Positions 47,366 through 59,126 of a stretch of DNA of 64,000 bases are shown here, in pieces. Position 1 is the first letter of the stretch, and each line of letters starts with the position of its first letter. Both the position numbers and the translations under genes were made by a program. The notes beneath the pieces were generated by a model, which worked only from the letters and a program-made list of their open reading frames with translations, was not told where the DNA came from and made no database searches. The DNA comes from Centrapalus pauciflorus (lineage: Eukaryota > Streptophyta > Magnoliopsida > Asterales > Asteraceae): the NCBI GenBank assembly GCA_020465985.1, contig JAANYP010005943.1:449709-513708 (forward strand), written 5' to 3'.

Positions 47366-48255
47366 CTTGTCAAGATTTTTCAAAGTACATGCAGCAATGG
47401 AGTTCAAAATCCATGAGTTGCTTACAGCTATGGCACCACTTGATTTCTCTAGCGCCTCTGCATCAAACTTTCTTCGACTTAGAATCAGATTTCGCTCATC
47501 TGCACTGGCCTTATCTGGGAGCTCAAGACTGTAAATTAGGAATTGTTGTTCATGATTTATTGGTACATGTTTTCTGTGCAGCACTGTGCCACCTGACAAT
47601 TATAAGATCATGAAGATATCCCTTGTATGAAGCTACAAAATCTCCATTAAAATTGAAATTAAAAGTGTTAAAAAACTTTGGTTCCTACAAATAAAAAAAT
47701 TTATAGGTAAAGAAGCCAACAATAGATAACGTTGGTATTAGAACTGAAACAGTAATGTTTATTAACAGTATTTGGAAGGCAAAAAAGTAGCAGCACAAAG
47801 AATGAAAACAATAATTGTATAGAGGATTGAACCTTGTTCAACAGTCTAGCTTGTCCGAGTTTAGGGCCGCCCATGAATCCATGAATATCAACATTGATCT
47901 CGTAAATTTGTTCATCAACATGTTTCTTGACCTCCATGCAAGCCTTTGATCCCTTTTAACAAGTAGAAGGGAGTAATTTTTAGATAAATATTTAGCACCT
48001 GATTGCAAGTTGGATATTTGCATTTTGCAATGTTCAATGCTTCCTCAAAGATTACCAATAGACAATAAAAGGCAAACATTTAAACTAAATACATGAAGAA
48101 CTATGCTTACATTCAATAGTGTGGATCCCCTTCCCCTTTATAATACCCATAAGATATTTCAGGGTTCTTCTGCAAGCCCCATTCTCATCCACCGATGCAA
48201 TGACACGAGTGACCCGGGAATCCCATTTCTTCAATACCATAACTCCAGATTTGGC
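47366..48255 (-). pseudogene. captured BARD1/BRCA1-type BRCT exons
   Basis: Three consecutive exons are visible on the minus strand. The first (48255-48113) encodes WDSRVTRVIASVDENGACRR followed by TLKYLMGIIKGK. The second (about 47950-47833) encodes KACMEVKKHVDEQIYEINVD followed by IHGFMGGPKLG. The third (about 47680-47366) encodes FNGDFVASYKGYLHDLI, then GGTVLHRKHVP and SLELPDK...AVSNSWILNSIAA. These correspond to the tandem BRCT region of plant BARD1/ROW1-like proteins, whose BRCT repeats bind phosphopeptides. A one-base deletion after LHDLIIV shifts the frame at GGTVL. The RING, PHD-like and N-terminal parts are absent. Introns are retained, so the capture was from DNA. Confidence 0.78.
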
Positions 48256-49104
48256 AGCTTATGAGAGGCATGAAGGGGCACAACATGACAAAGTTACCCT
48301 GTGGCAAGGACCAAAAAGGATTGAAAAACCATGTTTATTATGAATTAGTATTTTATTGAGGTGTTACTCTGTTTTTATTTTAGGCCTAGTGAATGTTCTA
48401 AGCCTTCCTTTAATGGCTAAGAAAGTAAGAATGATTTTACCTTTCATTAATGGCTCCTCTGCTTTCTGAGAGGATTCTACCTCCTGTTTAGAAGTTTCAG
48501 AGGAAATCTTGTCAATAGTTGAAATTGATCGTCATCACATATCCAAACTAACTGTTAAAATTAATAATCACATATTAAAACTCAGATGAAGATAAACTAA
48601 ATATTCTAAACCCAATCTCTCCCGAATCAATTTTCCCTGCAAAAGGCTTCGAATGTTAAATCAATGTCACTGAGAACAAAGGAAAGTAAAGTGCATTGAC
48701 AAACACTCATAGGTACCTAGCAAGAAAAAAAGGAAGCAAACTAACAGAGAAAAAAGTGTTAGTCTGTAAGAATAGCTGAGAATCAGAAGGGTTTCTTGTT
48801 CACCACTATATAGATTTGCAAAATAAAAAAGTTATAAAGAAACAAAATCTTGTATGAAAAAGGTTAAAGTTGAACCTGCAGTGAATTGTCATGGCTGAAA
48901 AATTAAGTTGTTGTTTAATGACATAAATCCTTAGGAAAGACTCATTGTGTATGGAACCATGATCCTTTTTTTGTTCTAATCCATCCCAGTAGACATTTTT
49001 TGCGAGGCCCTTAATAATAATTTGTAATTATCCACCTATACCCAAGCTAAATTGCTCCTTTTTTCTGATATTAGTAACGACTATAAGAACCTTGCCTCCT
49101 GCTA

Positions 49105-49320
49105 ATGGATAAAGGAACAGCTTCTAGCCTATTCATGAATGATTGTTCATTTATGGAGAGATTCAAACAACTTCAAGAACACAAGGAAAATGATGTGAAA
49201 GTTGAGGGATCTAGATTTGGTCCATCTTTATCAGGGCTCGAAAAACCTAAGCCTGTTTTTAGATTGGGTCCATCTTACCATATTGAAAACACACATCCAA
49301 TCACCTCCTCAGCCAAATAA
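49105..49320 (+). pseudogene. possible SUGP1-like splicing-factor N-terminal exon
   Basis: The plus strand encodes MDKGTASSLFMNDCSFMERF followed by KQLQEHKEND, ending at TAA. This resembles the N-terminus of plant SURP and G-patch domain proteins (a SxxSSLFVNDGSFMERFKQLQ-like start). No SURP or G-patch sequence follows. It lies antisense to the Helitron orientation. The identification rests on memory of a short conserved start and should be treated as tentative. Confidence 0.4.
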
Positions 49321-50880
49321 GCCCTTAACATGACCAATAATAGAGATATTTGGTGTTGTTCTCTTGCAGAACAGCAGAAATGCGTACACACATATACCCG
49401 ATGCAATTGGATAGGTAAATGAATGGTGATATTTTGGTAAAGAAACAAGAAAATAAAAAATTACTGGTTGAAAAATATGATTATCAAAAAGGTAGTCAAT
49501 AATAAGAAGCAAATAAACGATCATCCTGCTGAAATAATCATTTGCTCAAAACAAACTTAAATAACTTGCAAAAATGCTAAGAATAGCAGAACCACCATGC
49601 ATCGGTCCTTTGTCGGGAAAACAAAAAAAAACTAACAAAAGTTTCAATAGCTAGAGCTGTACATGCAGCTCTCGGCGTGAGCTACAATGGTTGAGGAAGC
49701 CAACTCGCCAAACCTACGTACACACCAAAAAGTCCAAAACATAAGATTTGCATTTAGCGGTGGTATGTTTTGGGCATTTAGCACCCATGAAAAAGTTTTT
49801 GAGTATAGGAGGGTAAGCTCACTAAGTTCGTATGCTTTGGCTGCTACCTTGACTCCTGTGTGCTTCTGTAAGATAAATAATGTAAACCAAGACAAAGTCA
49901 GTAACTGATAATGAACTAACAATTTACAAGAGTTTATGATTTTAAAATAAAGGCTCCAGTCTTACTGTAAAAAGAAGGAAAGCCAAATACCAATATGGTG
50001 TGAGAAAGACATGTAAAACCACTGCTTAAATGCTAAAACTCGTAATTGATTATGGTATTGTATCTATGCAAATATGCTGTTTGTATATATAAGTTGATGT
50101 GCAAGAAAGATACAAGATAAGCATTAAGCATGGTTCTAAAGGTTAAAAATTATTATATTCCACATTTTAAATCTTCGATTGAGAATCCAATGACAGATTC
50201 TTCAACATATCGACAGCTTCTATATCAGAATAAGTAAGAGAAATCCACTTCTTATATATACAAATCAAGATCCAATGCAACACAATACAAAAGACAAAGA
50301 CAATGCCCGCCAGTGCAGTTATTTTCAAATTCCAATAACACAATCTCTAATTTTCAATTAAACCCTATTTATTAGCTACTTGGTTAGAATTGTGTGAACA
50401 ATTTATAGATTAATGAGACCGTGTAGTCCTAGGTTTTCACTTTCCATACAATAAAAAGGTAGCGAAAACACTCGACAACAAATGGAATTTTAATCAACCC
50501 CAGAAAAGATCAAGCAAGAATCTCAACATAATCATCAGGAATAACGACTCAATTGTCATGTAACATAAAATCAACACATATAGAAATCACACACAATTCT
50601 CAAATCCATTAAACCATAATTAATTTTCTTAAAAAAAAACTAATTTATATCGCGATGCAACAATAACAGATCGACCAGTAAAGAAAATCTTACTAAACAG
50701 AGCATACGATCTACCGGAGGAGCAATGACGACCATGGGTGAAGCTGATTAATTGATAGATGGAAATATCTTCAATAACATAGGGTATAAAACCCACAAAT
50801 GATTTGTGATTATTTGATAGGGAATAGAGAGAAACCCTAAAAGATGATGAATAAGGTAAGCAGATTCAGCCACCACAAAG
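49321..50880. other. inner Helitron, unassigned fragments
   Basis: A block at 49644-49922 is open on both strands (minus: KAYELSELTLLYSKTFSWVL...) but is not recognised. The rest is AT-rich. The region ends in a possible 5'-leader-like stretch with GAAACCCTAAAAGATG just before the copia insertion. Confidence 0.35.
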
Positions 50881-51104
50881 TGTTGAATAAATGAGTCACG
50901 TGAATAAAGTCCTGATTTGCAGGAAGAGTTAGTTTGGGTTTATTTTGAATGTTTCTAGTCTACCGTAAGAATAGGAGTTAGCTTCGTTTGACGTTTATTT
51001 TTTGCTTTCCCGTTTATGTATTTAAGTCAATGTTTAGCTATTCAATGAATATCAGTTTTTCTGCTTCATTACTTTATCCTGTGAGTACGAGTGTGATACC
51101 AACA
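50881..51104 (+). repeat. 5' LTR of Ty1/copia element
   Basis: 224 bp, starting TGTTGAATAAATGAG and ending GATACCAACA (TG...CA). By eye it differs from the 3' LTR only by one extra T in CATTACTTTATCC. Near-identical LTRs mean a recent insertion. Confidence 0.95.
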
Positions 51105-51106
51105 TT

Positions 51107-51118
51107 TGGTATCAGAGC
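51107..51118 (+). promoter_or_regulatory. retrotransposon primer-binding site
   Basis: TGGTATCAGAGC, two bases after the 5' LTR, is the usual copia PBS complementary to the 3' end of initiator tRNA-Met. Confidence 0.92.
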
Positions 51119-51138
51119 CACTAGAGTGAGACAGAGAG

Positions 51139-54100
51139 ATGGCTACTTCCGATAAGTTTGTGCAACCAGCTATTCCCAAGTTTGATGGCCATTATGATCA
51201 TTGGTCCCTGTTGATGGAAAATTTCCTAAGGAGTAAGGAAATGTGGAATCTGGTGGAGGAAGGAATACGTGAAGGAACTGTGGTTAATCCAAACGAAGCA
51301 CCGAGAAGAGCCATCGATGAAGCAAAGTTGAAGGATTTAAAAGTAAAAAACTACCTGTTTCAGGCAATCGACAGGGAGATTTTGGAGACGATACTGGATA
51401 AGAGCACCTCAAAGGGAATATGGGACTCAATGCGGCAGAAATACGAAGGCTCTACAAAGGTGAAAAGAGCTCAATTGCAAGCTCTAAGAAGAGAGTATGA
51501 ACTATTGTCGATGAAGGATGGGGAGAAGGTTGACACCTACCTGGCTCGAACACTAACGATCGTCAATAAGATGAAGGCAAATGGCGATCCTCTGACTTCG
51601 AGTGCTGTGGTGGCCAAGATTCTACGTTCCCTAACTCCAAAGTTCAACTATGTGGTATGTTCTATTGAAGAATCAAATAATCTTGACACCATGACTATTG
51701 ATGAGTTGCATGGTAGCTTGTTAGTCCATGAACAACGAATGGTTGGACAACAACAGGAAGATGAGCAAGTCTTGAAGGTAACAGCAAGTTCATCGTATCG
51801 TGGTAGAGGACGAGGACGCGGTGGTTATCGAGGTCGAGGACGAGGCAGAGTCTCATTAGATAGAAGTACTATTGAATGCTTCAAATGTCACAAATTGGGT
51901 CACTATCAGAGTGAATGTCCAGATTGGGAGAAGGATGCAAATTACGTAGAACATGATGATATCGAGGAACTGGTGTTGATGGCTCAAGCAGAAGACAACA
52001 ATTTTACGAAGAAGTGTGCGTGGTTCTTGGATTCGGGTTGTTCTAATCATATGACAGGAGAAAGAAAATGGTTTTACTCACTTGACGATACTTATCGTAA
52101 TCATGTTAGACTTGGCAACGGTGTTCGGATGGCTGTCATGGGTAAAGGTCAGGTACAATTTGAAATCGAAGGGGTTTCTCACTCTTTAACTGATGTTTAT
52201 TATGTACCTGAGCTCATGAATAATTTGATTAGTATGGGTCAAGTTCAAGAAAAAGGAATGGCTATATTAATAAAAGAAGGTTTTTGTAGTATTTATCATC
52301 CAAAGAAAGGCTTGATCATACGATCACCAATGACAACAAATAGGATGTTTTTATTCAAGGCTAATCCAGGATGTACAGTGGGGAAAGAAGGCAGTGGTGT
52401 ATGTCACAAAGTGGAGATTGAGAATACCACTCAACTTTGGCATCAAAGATTTGGCCATATCAATACCAAAAGTCTAAAGTTGTTGCACGAGAAGAACTTA
52501 GTGAAGGGGTTGCCACTTATCAATGATGAAGCTAAGCCATGTGCAGACTGCTTAGTGGGGAAACAAACTCGAGAATCTTTTCCGAAGACCAGTTCTTGGA
52601 GAGCAAACCAACGTTTGCAATTGGTGCATTCAGACATTTGTGGTCCGATCTCACCTCAATCCAGCAGTCAAAAAAGGTATGTAATTAATTTCATAGATGA
52701 TTTTTCTAGAAAGTGTTGGAGTTATTTCTTGACAGAAAAATCACAAGCCTTAGAAACGTTCAAGAAATTTAAAGTTCTTGTTGAGAAGGAGTCTGGAGTT
52801 GATATCAAATGCTTAAGAACAGACAGGGGAGGAGAGTTCAATTCAAGTGAATTCAAATTGTTCTGCGAAAGCAATGGTATACAACGACAACTTACGGTGG
52901 AATATACACCACACCAAAATGGTGTGGCAGAGAGGAAGAATCGGACCATCTTGAATATGTTAAGGAGTATGATGAATGCACGAAAGGTTCCAAAGAAGTT
53001 TTGGCCAGAAGCACTCAATTGGTGTATTCATATCCTTAATCGAAGTCCTACCAATGCTCTTGATGACTGTACGCCAGAAGAAAAGTGGAGCAATAGGAAA
53101 CCATCGGTGGATTATTTCAGAGTATTTGGATGTGTCGCTCATGTACACGTTCCTAAAGAAACAAGAAAAAAGTTGGATGACAGAAGTATAAAGTGTGTGA
53201 TGTTTGGTGTTAGTGAGGAATCGAAAGCATATCGGTTATACGATCCCATCAACAACAGGATTGTAGTCAGTAAAGATGTGGTATTTGAAGAAGAAAGGGG
53301 GTGGTTATGGAATCAAGATTCAACAGCAGCTCAATTAGATGGGGAAGATAATGACCATGAGGAGCAGAATGATGCTAACAATGGGTCAAATGGTTTGAAT
53401 GGGCCTGGTGACCTTGAGTCCAATAGATCACGTGACCCACCTAACGTTGAATTTTCTCATGACAGTGTGGCTCCTAATAGTAGTCAAAGGACTCCACAGC
53501 AAGGTGCAAGAGCAACTGACGAAAGAGGAAAAAGGGCAACAAAAACTCCTTTGTGGATGAACGATTACATCAGCGGAGAAGGTATCTCAAGTGACGATGA
53601 CCTGGGAGAGAACGTTACTATGTTCCTGGGAGAAAATGTGGCTATGTTCTCCTCATCTTTCTTATCAGATCCCTCAAATTATGAAGAAGCGACACAAGAA
53701 GAATGTTGGAGACTAGCCATGAGACAGGAAATTGAAGCGATTGAGAAAAATCAAACATGGGAGCTGTGTGATTTACCTAAGAAAGCTACAGCGATTGGGG
53801 TAAAATGGGTATTCAAGACTAAGTTAAACCAAGATGGCAAGATCGATAAGTACAAGGCTCGTTTGGTAGTGAAAGGTTATGCTAAAAAACAAGGCATAGA
53901 CTATTCAGAAGTCTTTGCTCCTGTAGCCAGATGGGACACTATCAGGACCATACTTGCATTTGCAGCTCAACGAGGTATGAAAGTTCATCAACTAGATGTT
54001 AAAAGTGCATTCTTGTATGGGGAGTTAAAATAAACGGTGTTTGTGGAACAACCCCAAGGGTACGAGATATCGGGTAAGGAAGAGAAAGTCTACAAATTGA

Positions 54101-55200
54101 GAAAGGCTCTGTACGGATTGAAGCAGGCCCCGAGGGCCTGGTATGGGCGTATTGAAAGCTATTTTGTCAAGCAAGGCTTCAATAAGTGTGCTTATGAACC
54201 AACTCTTTTTGTCAAGACAGTTAAAGAAATGGAGGTTCTTATAGTCTCAATTTATGTTGATGATCTGATTGTAACAGGAACAACACTAAAGCTGATAGAA
54301 GAATTTAAGACTTCAATGAAATCTGAATTTGAAATGTCAGATATGGGGGAAATGCGCTATTTTCTTGGTGTAGAGGTTGTTCAAACTGATGTAGGAATTT
54401 ATATCAGTCAAAGAAAATATGCTCGGGAAATTCTTGCGAGATTCAATATGGAAAATTGCAACAGTGTGAAAAATCCTATTGTTCCAGGATGCAAGTTGGT
54501 TAAAGATGATCAAAGTGGTTTCGTTGATGCAACTTTGTATAAGCAAATGGTGGGTTGTATCACGTACTTGGCAGCCACAAGGCCAGATCTGATGTTTGTT
54601 ATTAGTCTACTTAGCCGATACATGGAGACTCCTACTGAACAACATATGGCAGCGATGAAAAGGGTATTGAGATATATCCAAGGAACGTTAAATCTTGGAG
54701 TGCATTACAAGAGGAAAGGGTGTGACTAGTTGATAGCATTTTCTGATAGCGATTATGCAGGTGATTATGATACTCGAAAAAGCACGTCGGGCTATGCCTG
54801 TTTCTTAAGTGGTGCTGCCATTGCATGGTCATCTAAAAGGCAGCCAATTGTGACTCTCTCTACTACTGAAGCCGAATTTGTAGCTGCTACAGCCTGTGCG
54901 TGTCAAGTAGTGTGGCTTCGGAAAATATTTGAACACATCGGTCTCCCTCAAGAAGCAAGCACTGTTGTTAAGTGTGACAATATGTCAACTATCAAGCTGT
55001 CAAGAAATCCCGTGATGCATAAACGAAGCAAGCATATAGATGTCAGGCGGTTTTTTCTTCGAGATTTGGTAAGTGAAGGTGCTATAGAATTAAAGTATTG
55101 CAACACGCAAACTCAAGTCGCTGACATAATGACGAAACCGCTGAAGCTGGATCAGTTTGAAAAGTTACGAGGAGACCTGGGCATGGATGAGGTAAACTAA
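51139..55200 (+). pseudogene. copia gag-pol polyprotein with two in-frame stops
   Basis: One continuous frame of 1,353 positions plus a final stop, interrupted by TAA at 54031-54033 and TAG at 54727-54729. Domain order is as for Ty1/copia. Gag comes first (residues 1-230), with an RGRGRGG-rich tail and zinc knuckle CFKCHKLGHYQSEC (C247, C250, H255, C260). The protease has WFLDSGCSNHM (D298). A pre-integrase segment WHQRFGH...CADCLVGK follows. The integrase has HSDICGP, IDDFSRKCW and RTDRGGEF...ERKNRT, giving the D,D,E set. Reverse transcriptase has KARLVVKG, QLDVKSAFLYGEL, then after the first stop YGLKQAPRAWY and YVDDLIVTG. RNase H begins after the second stop (FSDSDYAGDYDTRKSTSGY, STTEAEF). 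The first stop falls in RT, so full pol needs readthrough or help from another copy. The lineage within copia was not determined. Confidence 0.93.
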
Positions 55201-55232
55201 AGATGCTGGATACTTTAGTTTAGGAGAAGGTA

Positions 55233-55455
55233 TGTTGAATAAATGAGTCACGTGAATAAAGTCCTGATTTGCAGGAAGAGTTAGTTTGGGTTTATTTTGA
55301 ATGTTTCTAGTCTACCGTAAGAATAGGAGTTAGCTTCGTTTGACGTTTATTTTTTGCTTTCCCGTTTATGTATTTAAGTCAATGTTTAGCTATTCAATGA
55401 ATATCAGTTTTTCTGCTTCATTACTTATCCTGTGAGTACGAGTGTGATACCAACA
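55233..55455 (+). repeat. 3' LTR of Ty1/copia element
   Basis: 223 bp, a match to the 5' LTR apart from a one-base T-run difference. The target duplication CAAAG follows. Confidence 0.95.
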
Positions 55456-55460
55456 CAAAG

Positions 55461-55870
55461 AGCGAGGGTTTGGGGGTTTTTGAAGTAGGCGGTGAGGGAG
55501 CCGAGTGGTGTTGGGGTGCTGTTGGGAAGGCGGCGGCAGGGTGGCAGAAGGTGGAGGCGGTGGCTGCATGAGCGAAGGCGGTGGCTGCCGGAGGGAATCA
55601 GAAAAAGCAAAGATTGCATGGGTAGAGCAAATCAGCAAGGAAGGAGTAGGAAGCGTGGGGAGAAGGATAGTAGTTTTGCCTTTCCAAGATATACCGGTTC
55701 CCAAGAATTCAATTTTACAAAACAAAATCTGATTTTATTTGTTCTGCAACACTTGCTTGTACATTATGTTTGATAACTTGTGAGTCTTAATATTCAAGAT
55801 TATGCATTACTTGATTGTACCTTGTGCATTATATTTTGTAAAAAGCTAAATGCTTTATTAGTAGTATAGA
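55461..55870 (-). other. inner Helitron 5' region with GC-rich stretch
   Basis: G/GT-rich sequence at 55485-55600 reads as proline-rich on the minus strand. It may be the 5' part of a captured gene, cut off by the copia insertion. No identity could be given. The Helitron 5' end follows at 55870. Confidence 0.4.
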
Positions 55871-55925
55871 TATAGATATAGATAGATATAGATATACACA
55901 CATATATATATATACACACACACAA
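55871..55925. repeat. (TAGATA)n(TA)n(CA)n tract
   Basis: This is the right half of the microsatellite into which the inner Helitron inserted; the left half is at 41815-41874. Confidence 0.85.
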
Positions 55926-56734
55926 AAAAGATACTTAAATCAATAAAGTGATGAGTGAATTGAATGTGCAAATGATCAAGCAACCTATCTCGAAAACCAC
56001 ATGGGCAGAAGGCCCTTCTTGGGGTCTTTCTTCTTCTAATTCTCGGACTAACACTAACACACACTGCACTTATATATTTCTAATTTAAAACAGAAATTGG
56101 AATGGATAATGGGAGAATTAAGTACTCAACGATCCAACAAATGGATTTAAAAATCAAAACCAAGAATCAAGATTCTTTAAGCCAAGTCTGGGACGCAACA
56201 AAAATATGCAGACAGAATGTTAGTCTCGGACTCCTTTCTTCATATGCACAACAGCACAAATTGGACTCCACTTTAACATACATACACATTTCAATATTCT
56301 AAGAATACATGCATGTGTCTACAATGAGATTTTGAAAAATATTTGAACACCAATTTAAGGTGTTCTATGGTTTACATTTACGTTTTTGGTTCTGGGCATT
56401 TTGTCCAGGCCATAACTTCACAGACACAAACTAAAATGATGAATTTATGTGTTATTTATATACGTTATAATGTTGTTGCTTATTGTTGATTTATTGAACG
56501 CTTCCATGATTTTTGCTTGAACTTGTACTCTTCATGTGTGATATTAATAATAAAGAGGCAAAAGAAGCAGTCATGGAAGAAATAAAAAGCAGAGCAGAAC
56601 CATAACCTTCTTCAAAACAGAGAAAGAGCAAACCTGTCGATAAATAAAATGTAGTGCTAAAAAACAAGCATGAATTAGTCCAATTAGGGAGAAAGATCCA
56701 CCAAAGATAAAGTTATAAGAATGAATCCACCATG

Positions 56735-57440
56735 GAAACTTAAACTTACCTCTTTAGTAGTCAAAATGTTAGCATCCTTAATATCCCAATGGATAACCCC
56801 CTGTTTATGAAAATAAACCAAGCCTTCCAAAACCTTCTCATAAGTTGAAGTCAAATTAACCAGTAACAAACAAGCATAGAAACTTAAAAATGAATCCACC
56901 ATAGAAACTTAAACTTACCTCTTTAGTAGTCAAAAATGTTTGCATTCTTAATATCCAAATGGATAACCCCCTGTTCATGAAATCCAAAACCTTCTCATAA
57001 GTTGAAGTCAGATTAACCAGATTTCGACCAGTAGATAAATTTAAGGCCAGTAACAAAAATTGAGCTATATAAACAGACCAAATTTATTTGGCTTGATGAT
57101 GTTTGCAAGTAAGCCATTCTCCACACACCTGTTTAAAAGAGCACCACAAAATTAAATGGTTTCAAACTGATACAAATGGTGCACATATTAAAGATTACAA
57201 AATCTATCTACTTACTCAAGAATTACGTGAAGATGGGCCTTTGTCTTTAAGGATCCAAGATATTTTACTACATTTTTGTGGTTCAAATTCTGCAGCAAAA
57301 GAAATGCATCATATTACATGAAGATCCAAAAAACAATAAAGTTACCTCTAGCATAAAGTTAGAGATGTAGCAGCCATGAATAAGAATTACCTGTAGCACC
57401 AGATCCAATCTCCTTCAATGACAATGTATCATACGTCCTC
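56735..57440 (-). pseudogene. captured MAP3K-epsilon-like exons (Helitron B)
   Basis: Inverted counterpart of 15304-16010, with EGLVYFHKQGVIHWDIKDAN and ILTTKE (near 56850-56755), the damaged tandem exon copy (56995-56880) and the upstream blocks (about 57300-57080). Here the lysine after HWD is kept (DIKDAN), whereas Helitron A has DIQNAN, so B is closer to the donor gene at this site. HRD reads HWD in both, so that change predates the split. Confidence 0.75.
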
Positions 57441-58074
57441 ACAATCGCCGGCCGGCGGAGTAGCTACGAGTATGTGTAAGTGAAAAATCACGACCATCGC
57501 CGGCTTCAAACCTCTCCATCATGTTCCCTCTCTGTACCCGCGAGTATGTGAAGCTAATCAATCCCATGATATGGAACAACGGTTTGGAATCAGGCCACAA
57601 TAAACAAAGTCAGATTGGGAGAATGGGAGAAGACTGGCTGATTGGAGAAGAAGGCAGCATGTCGGATAATGTTCAGCTTCCATGGCTGAAAATAAGATCG
57701 AAGCATATTAAACAGAAGGACTTTAGGGTTTAGGAAGACAAGGAAGCGTGCGTTTGGGTTCCCAAAGACATTACACAAAAGAGGCGTGCGTTCCGGTTCC
57801 CCATGAACTGCATCGCTCAAAAATTCAAATTTTTTTGAAACTTCAATTGTGCAGCAACAATTTGTACATTAAGCTTTTTGAGTAGTAAGTCTTAAAATTC
57901 AAGAATTCAGCATTAACAACTTGTACATTGTGCATTCTAATTTGTAAAAGCTAAATGCTTTATTAGTAGTTAAGATAAGATAGAGCATATATATTTCCAA
58001 AATCACAAGAGTCAATATAGATAATAAATGTTCATAGTTGTCCAACAATTTGATCAGGCAAGTTGGCCATATAT

Positions 58075-59043
58075 CAGGGCCGTCTCAAAGATTTTGGAGG
58101 CCCTGGACAATAACTATAAAAGAGGCCCTATAAACTTCACTAATACAATAAAAATTATTATAAACATCCAAAAAAAATTAAAACGACTAAAATTTTTGTA
58201 CTTGTGATTTATTTGTGGAATCGTGCCATACCCAGACTCGTGTTTTCTCATCCTAGAATACATAGAAATTTATAAAATATTAAAACGATTAGGAAAATGT
58301 AGAAAGAATGAAAAGATACAACCTGAGGGGCCTCTGTCGAGTCCACTGTCCGGCTGTCCCGTAGTCAGTACTAGCAAATCGCAAACTCCCAAGAAGAGGC
58401 CTCCGACTTCTGAAAATTTCGAACCAAGCAGAGCCGCAGAAGATTTCTGAAATTAAATATAAGTATATAACTCAACTATACTACTATAGAACCAGGCAGA
58501 AGAATGAAATTTCAAACCACCGAACCGTGAAATTGAACTCAACTAATGAACTATAGTTTATAGAACTTTGTTTATTTTCATACATGACCAAAATTTGTCA
58601 AATATAAGAATGAAATTGAAAAAAACCGTTACCTACCTTTGCCATCTGCGAGGAATCCGAGGAGGCGAGGATGCGTGTGACTGTAATGAGCCGTTGAGGA
58701 ATGAGGAGCGGAGGAGACGAGGAGGCCTCGACAAACGACAGACGACGCCTCGTGGAACTCAACCGAAGGCGGCGATCGGCGGCTCTTCGTCTCTTCATTC
58801 TCGCATACGCCTCGTCGGCCGTCGCACAACAATCTTAGTATCTCACAGTCGGCTTTTTTTATGTTCTGGACCTTCTGCTGCTTCCTTCTGGACCTTCTCA
58901 AGCCGGTTAGGTCAAACCCAAAAAAATACATACGTTTTTTTTTCCACACACATGGGCTTACACTAAAAAAAAAATTTGGAGGCCCTAACAAATTATGGGC
59001 CCTGGGCAGAGGCCCACTCTGACCCCCCCAAGCACCGACCCTG
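58075..59043. mobile_element. non-autonomous hAT element
   Basis: The ends are CAGGGCCGTCTC and ...CACCGACCCTG, flanked by a perfect 8-bp duplication CCATATAT (58067-58074 and 59044-59051). It is 969 bp. Subterminal GGCCC/GGGCC words recur, as usual in hAT ends. The interior (58630-58830) is a GC-rich stretch with long frames on both strands. It may be a captured 5' exon, but no transposase is visible. The ends resemble the element at 39354-40616. Confidence 0.9.
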
Positions 59044-59126
59044 CCATATATGATTGATCCACTACACTCCATTTACCAACTTGATCATCTTCATCTTCAC
59101 TATCTGTTTCTTTTTCTTATAAAGTT

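Larger units (their letters stand above)
50881..55455 (+). mobile_element. complete Ty1/copia LTR retrotransposon
   Basis: A 4,575-bp element with both LTRs, a 5-bp target duplication CAAAG on each side (50876-50880 and 55456-55460), a primer-binding site TGGTATCAGAGC (51107-51118, complementary to initiator tRNA-Met) and a purine-rich tract before the 3' LTR (near 55222-55231). The single gag-pol frame has two in-frame stops. It is nested in the inner Helitron, itself nested in Helitron B, so it is the youngest visible layer there. Confidence 0.96.
41875..55870 (-). mobile_element. nested gene-capturing Helitron
   Basis: On the minus strand it starts TCTATACTACTAATAAAGC at 55870 and ends with the hairpin and CTAG at 41875, flanked by A and T. 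It sits inside the (GT)n(TA)n tract of Helitron B; the tract is intact in A at 16829-16905. It is 14.0 kb including a 4.6-kb copia element. Captured fragments include subtilase, RPL5 and BARD1 on the minus strand, and a possible SUGP1-like piece on the plus strand. Confidence 0.78.
34301..57975 (-). mobile_element. Helitron B, gene-capturing, with nested insertions
   Basis: On the minus strand it starts TCTTAACTACTAATAAAGC at 57975 and ends GCTTTGCGCGGGCATG-TAGCTAG at 34301, with host A and T flanks of the correct kind (A|CTAG on the left, GA|T on the right as read on +). It spans 23.7 kb, of which 14.0 kb is a nested Helitron and 1.3 kb a hAT-like element. It shares the MAP3K, pyrophosphatase and PHD cargo with Helitron A. 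Near its 3' end is a helicase remnant at 34660-34848. Confidence 0.75.

Noticed and set aside
58568..59072. Long frames on both strands in the hAT element as transposase
   Set aside because: No hAT dimerisation or DDE motifs are visible. The frames are explained by a GC-rich stretch low in stop codons.
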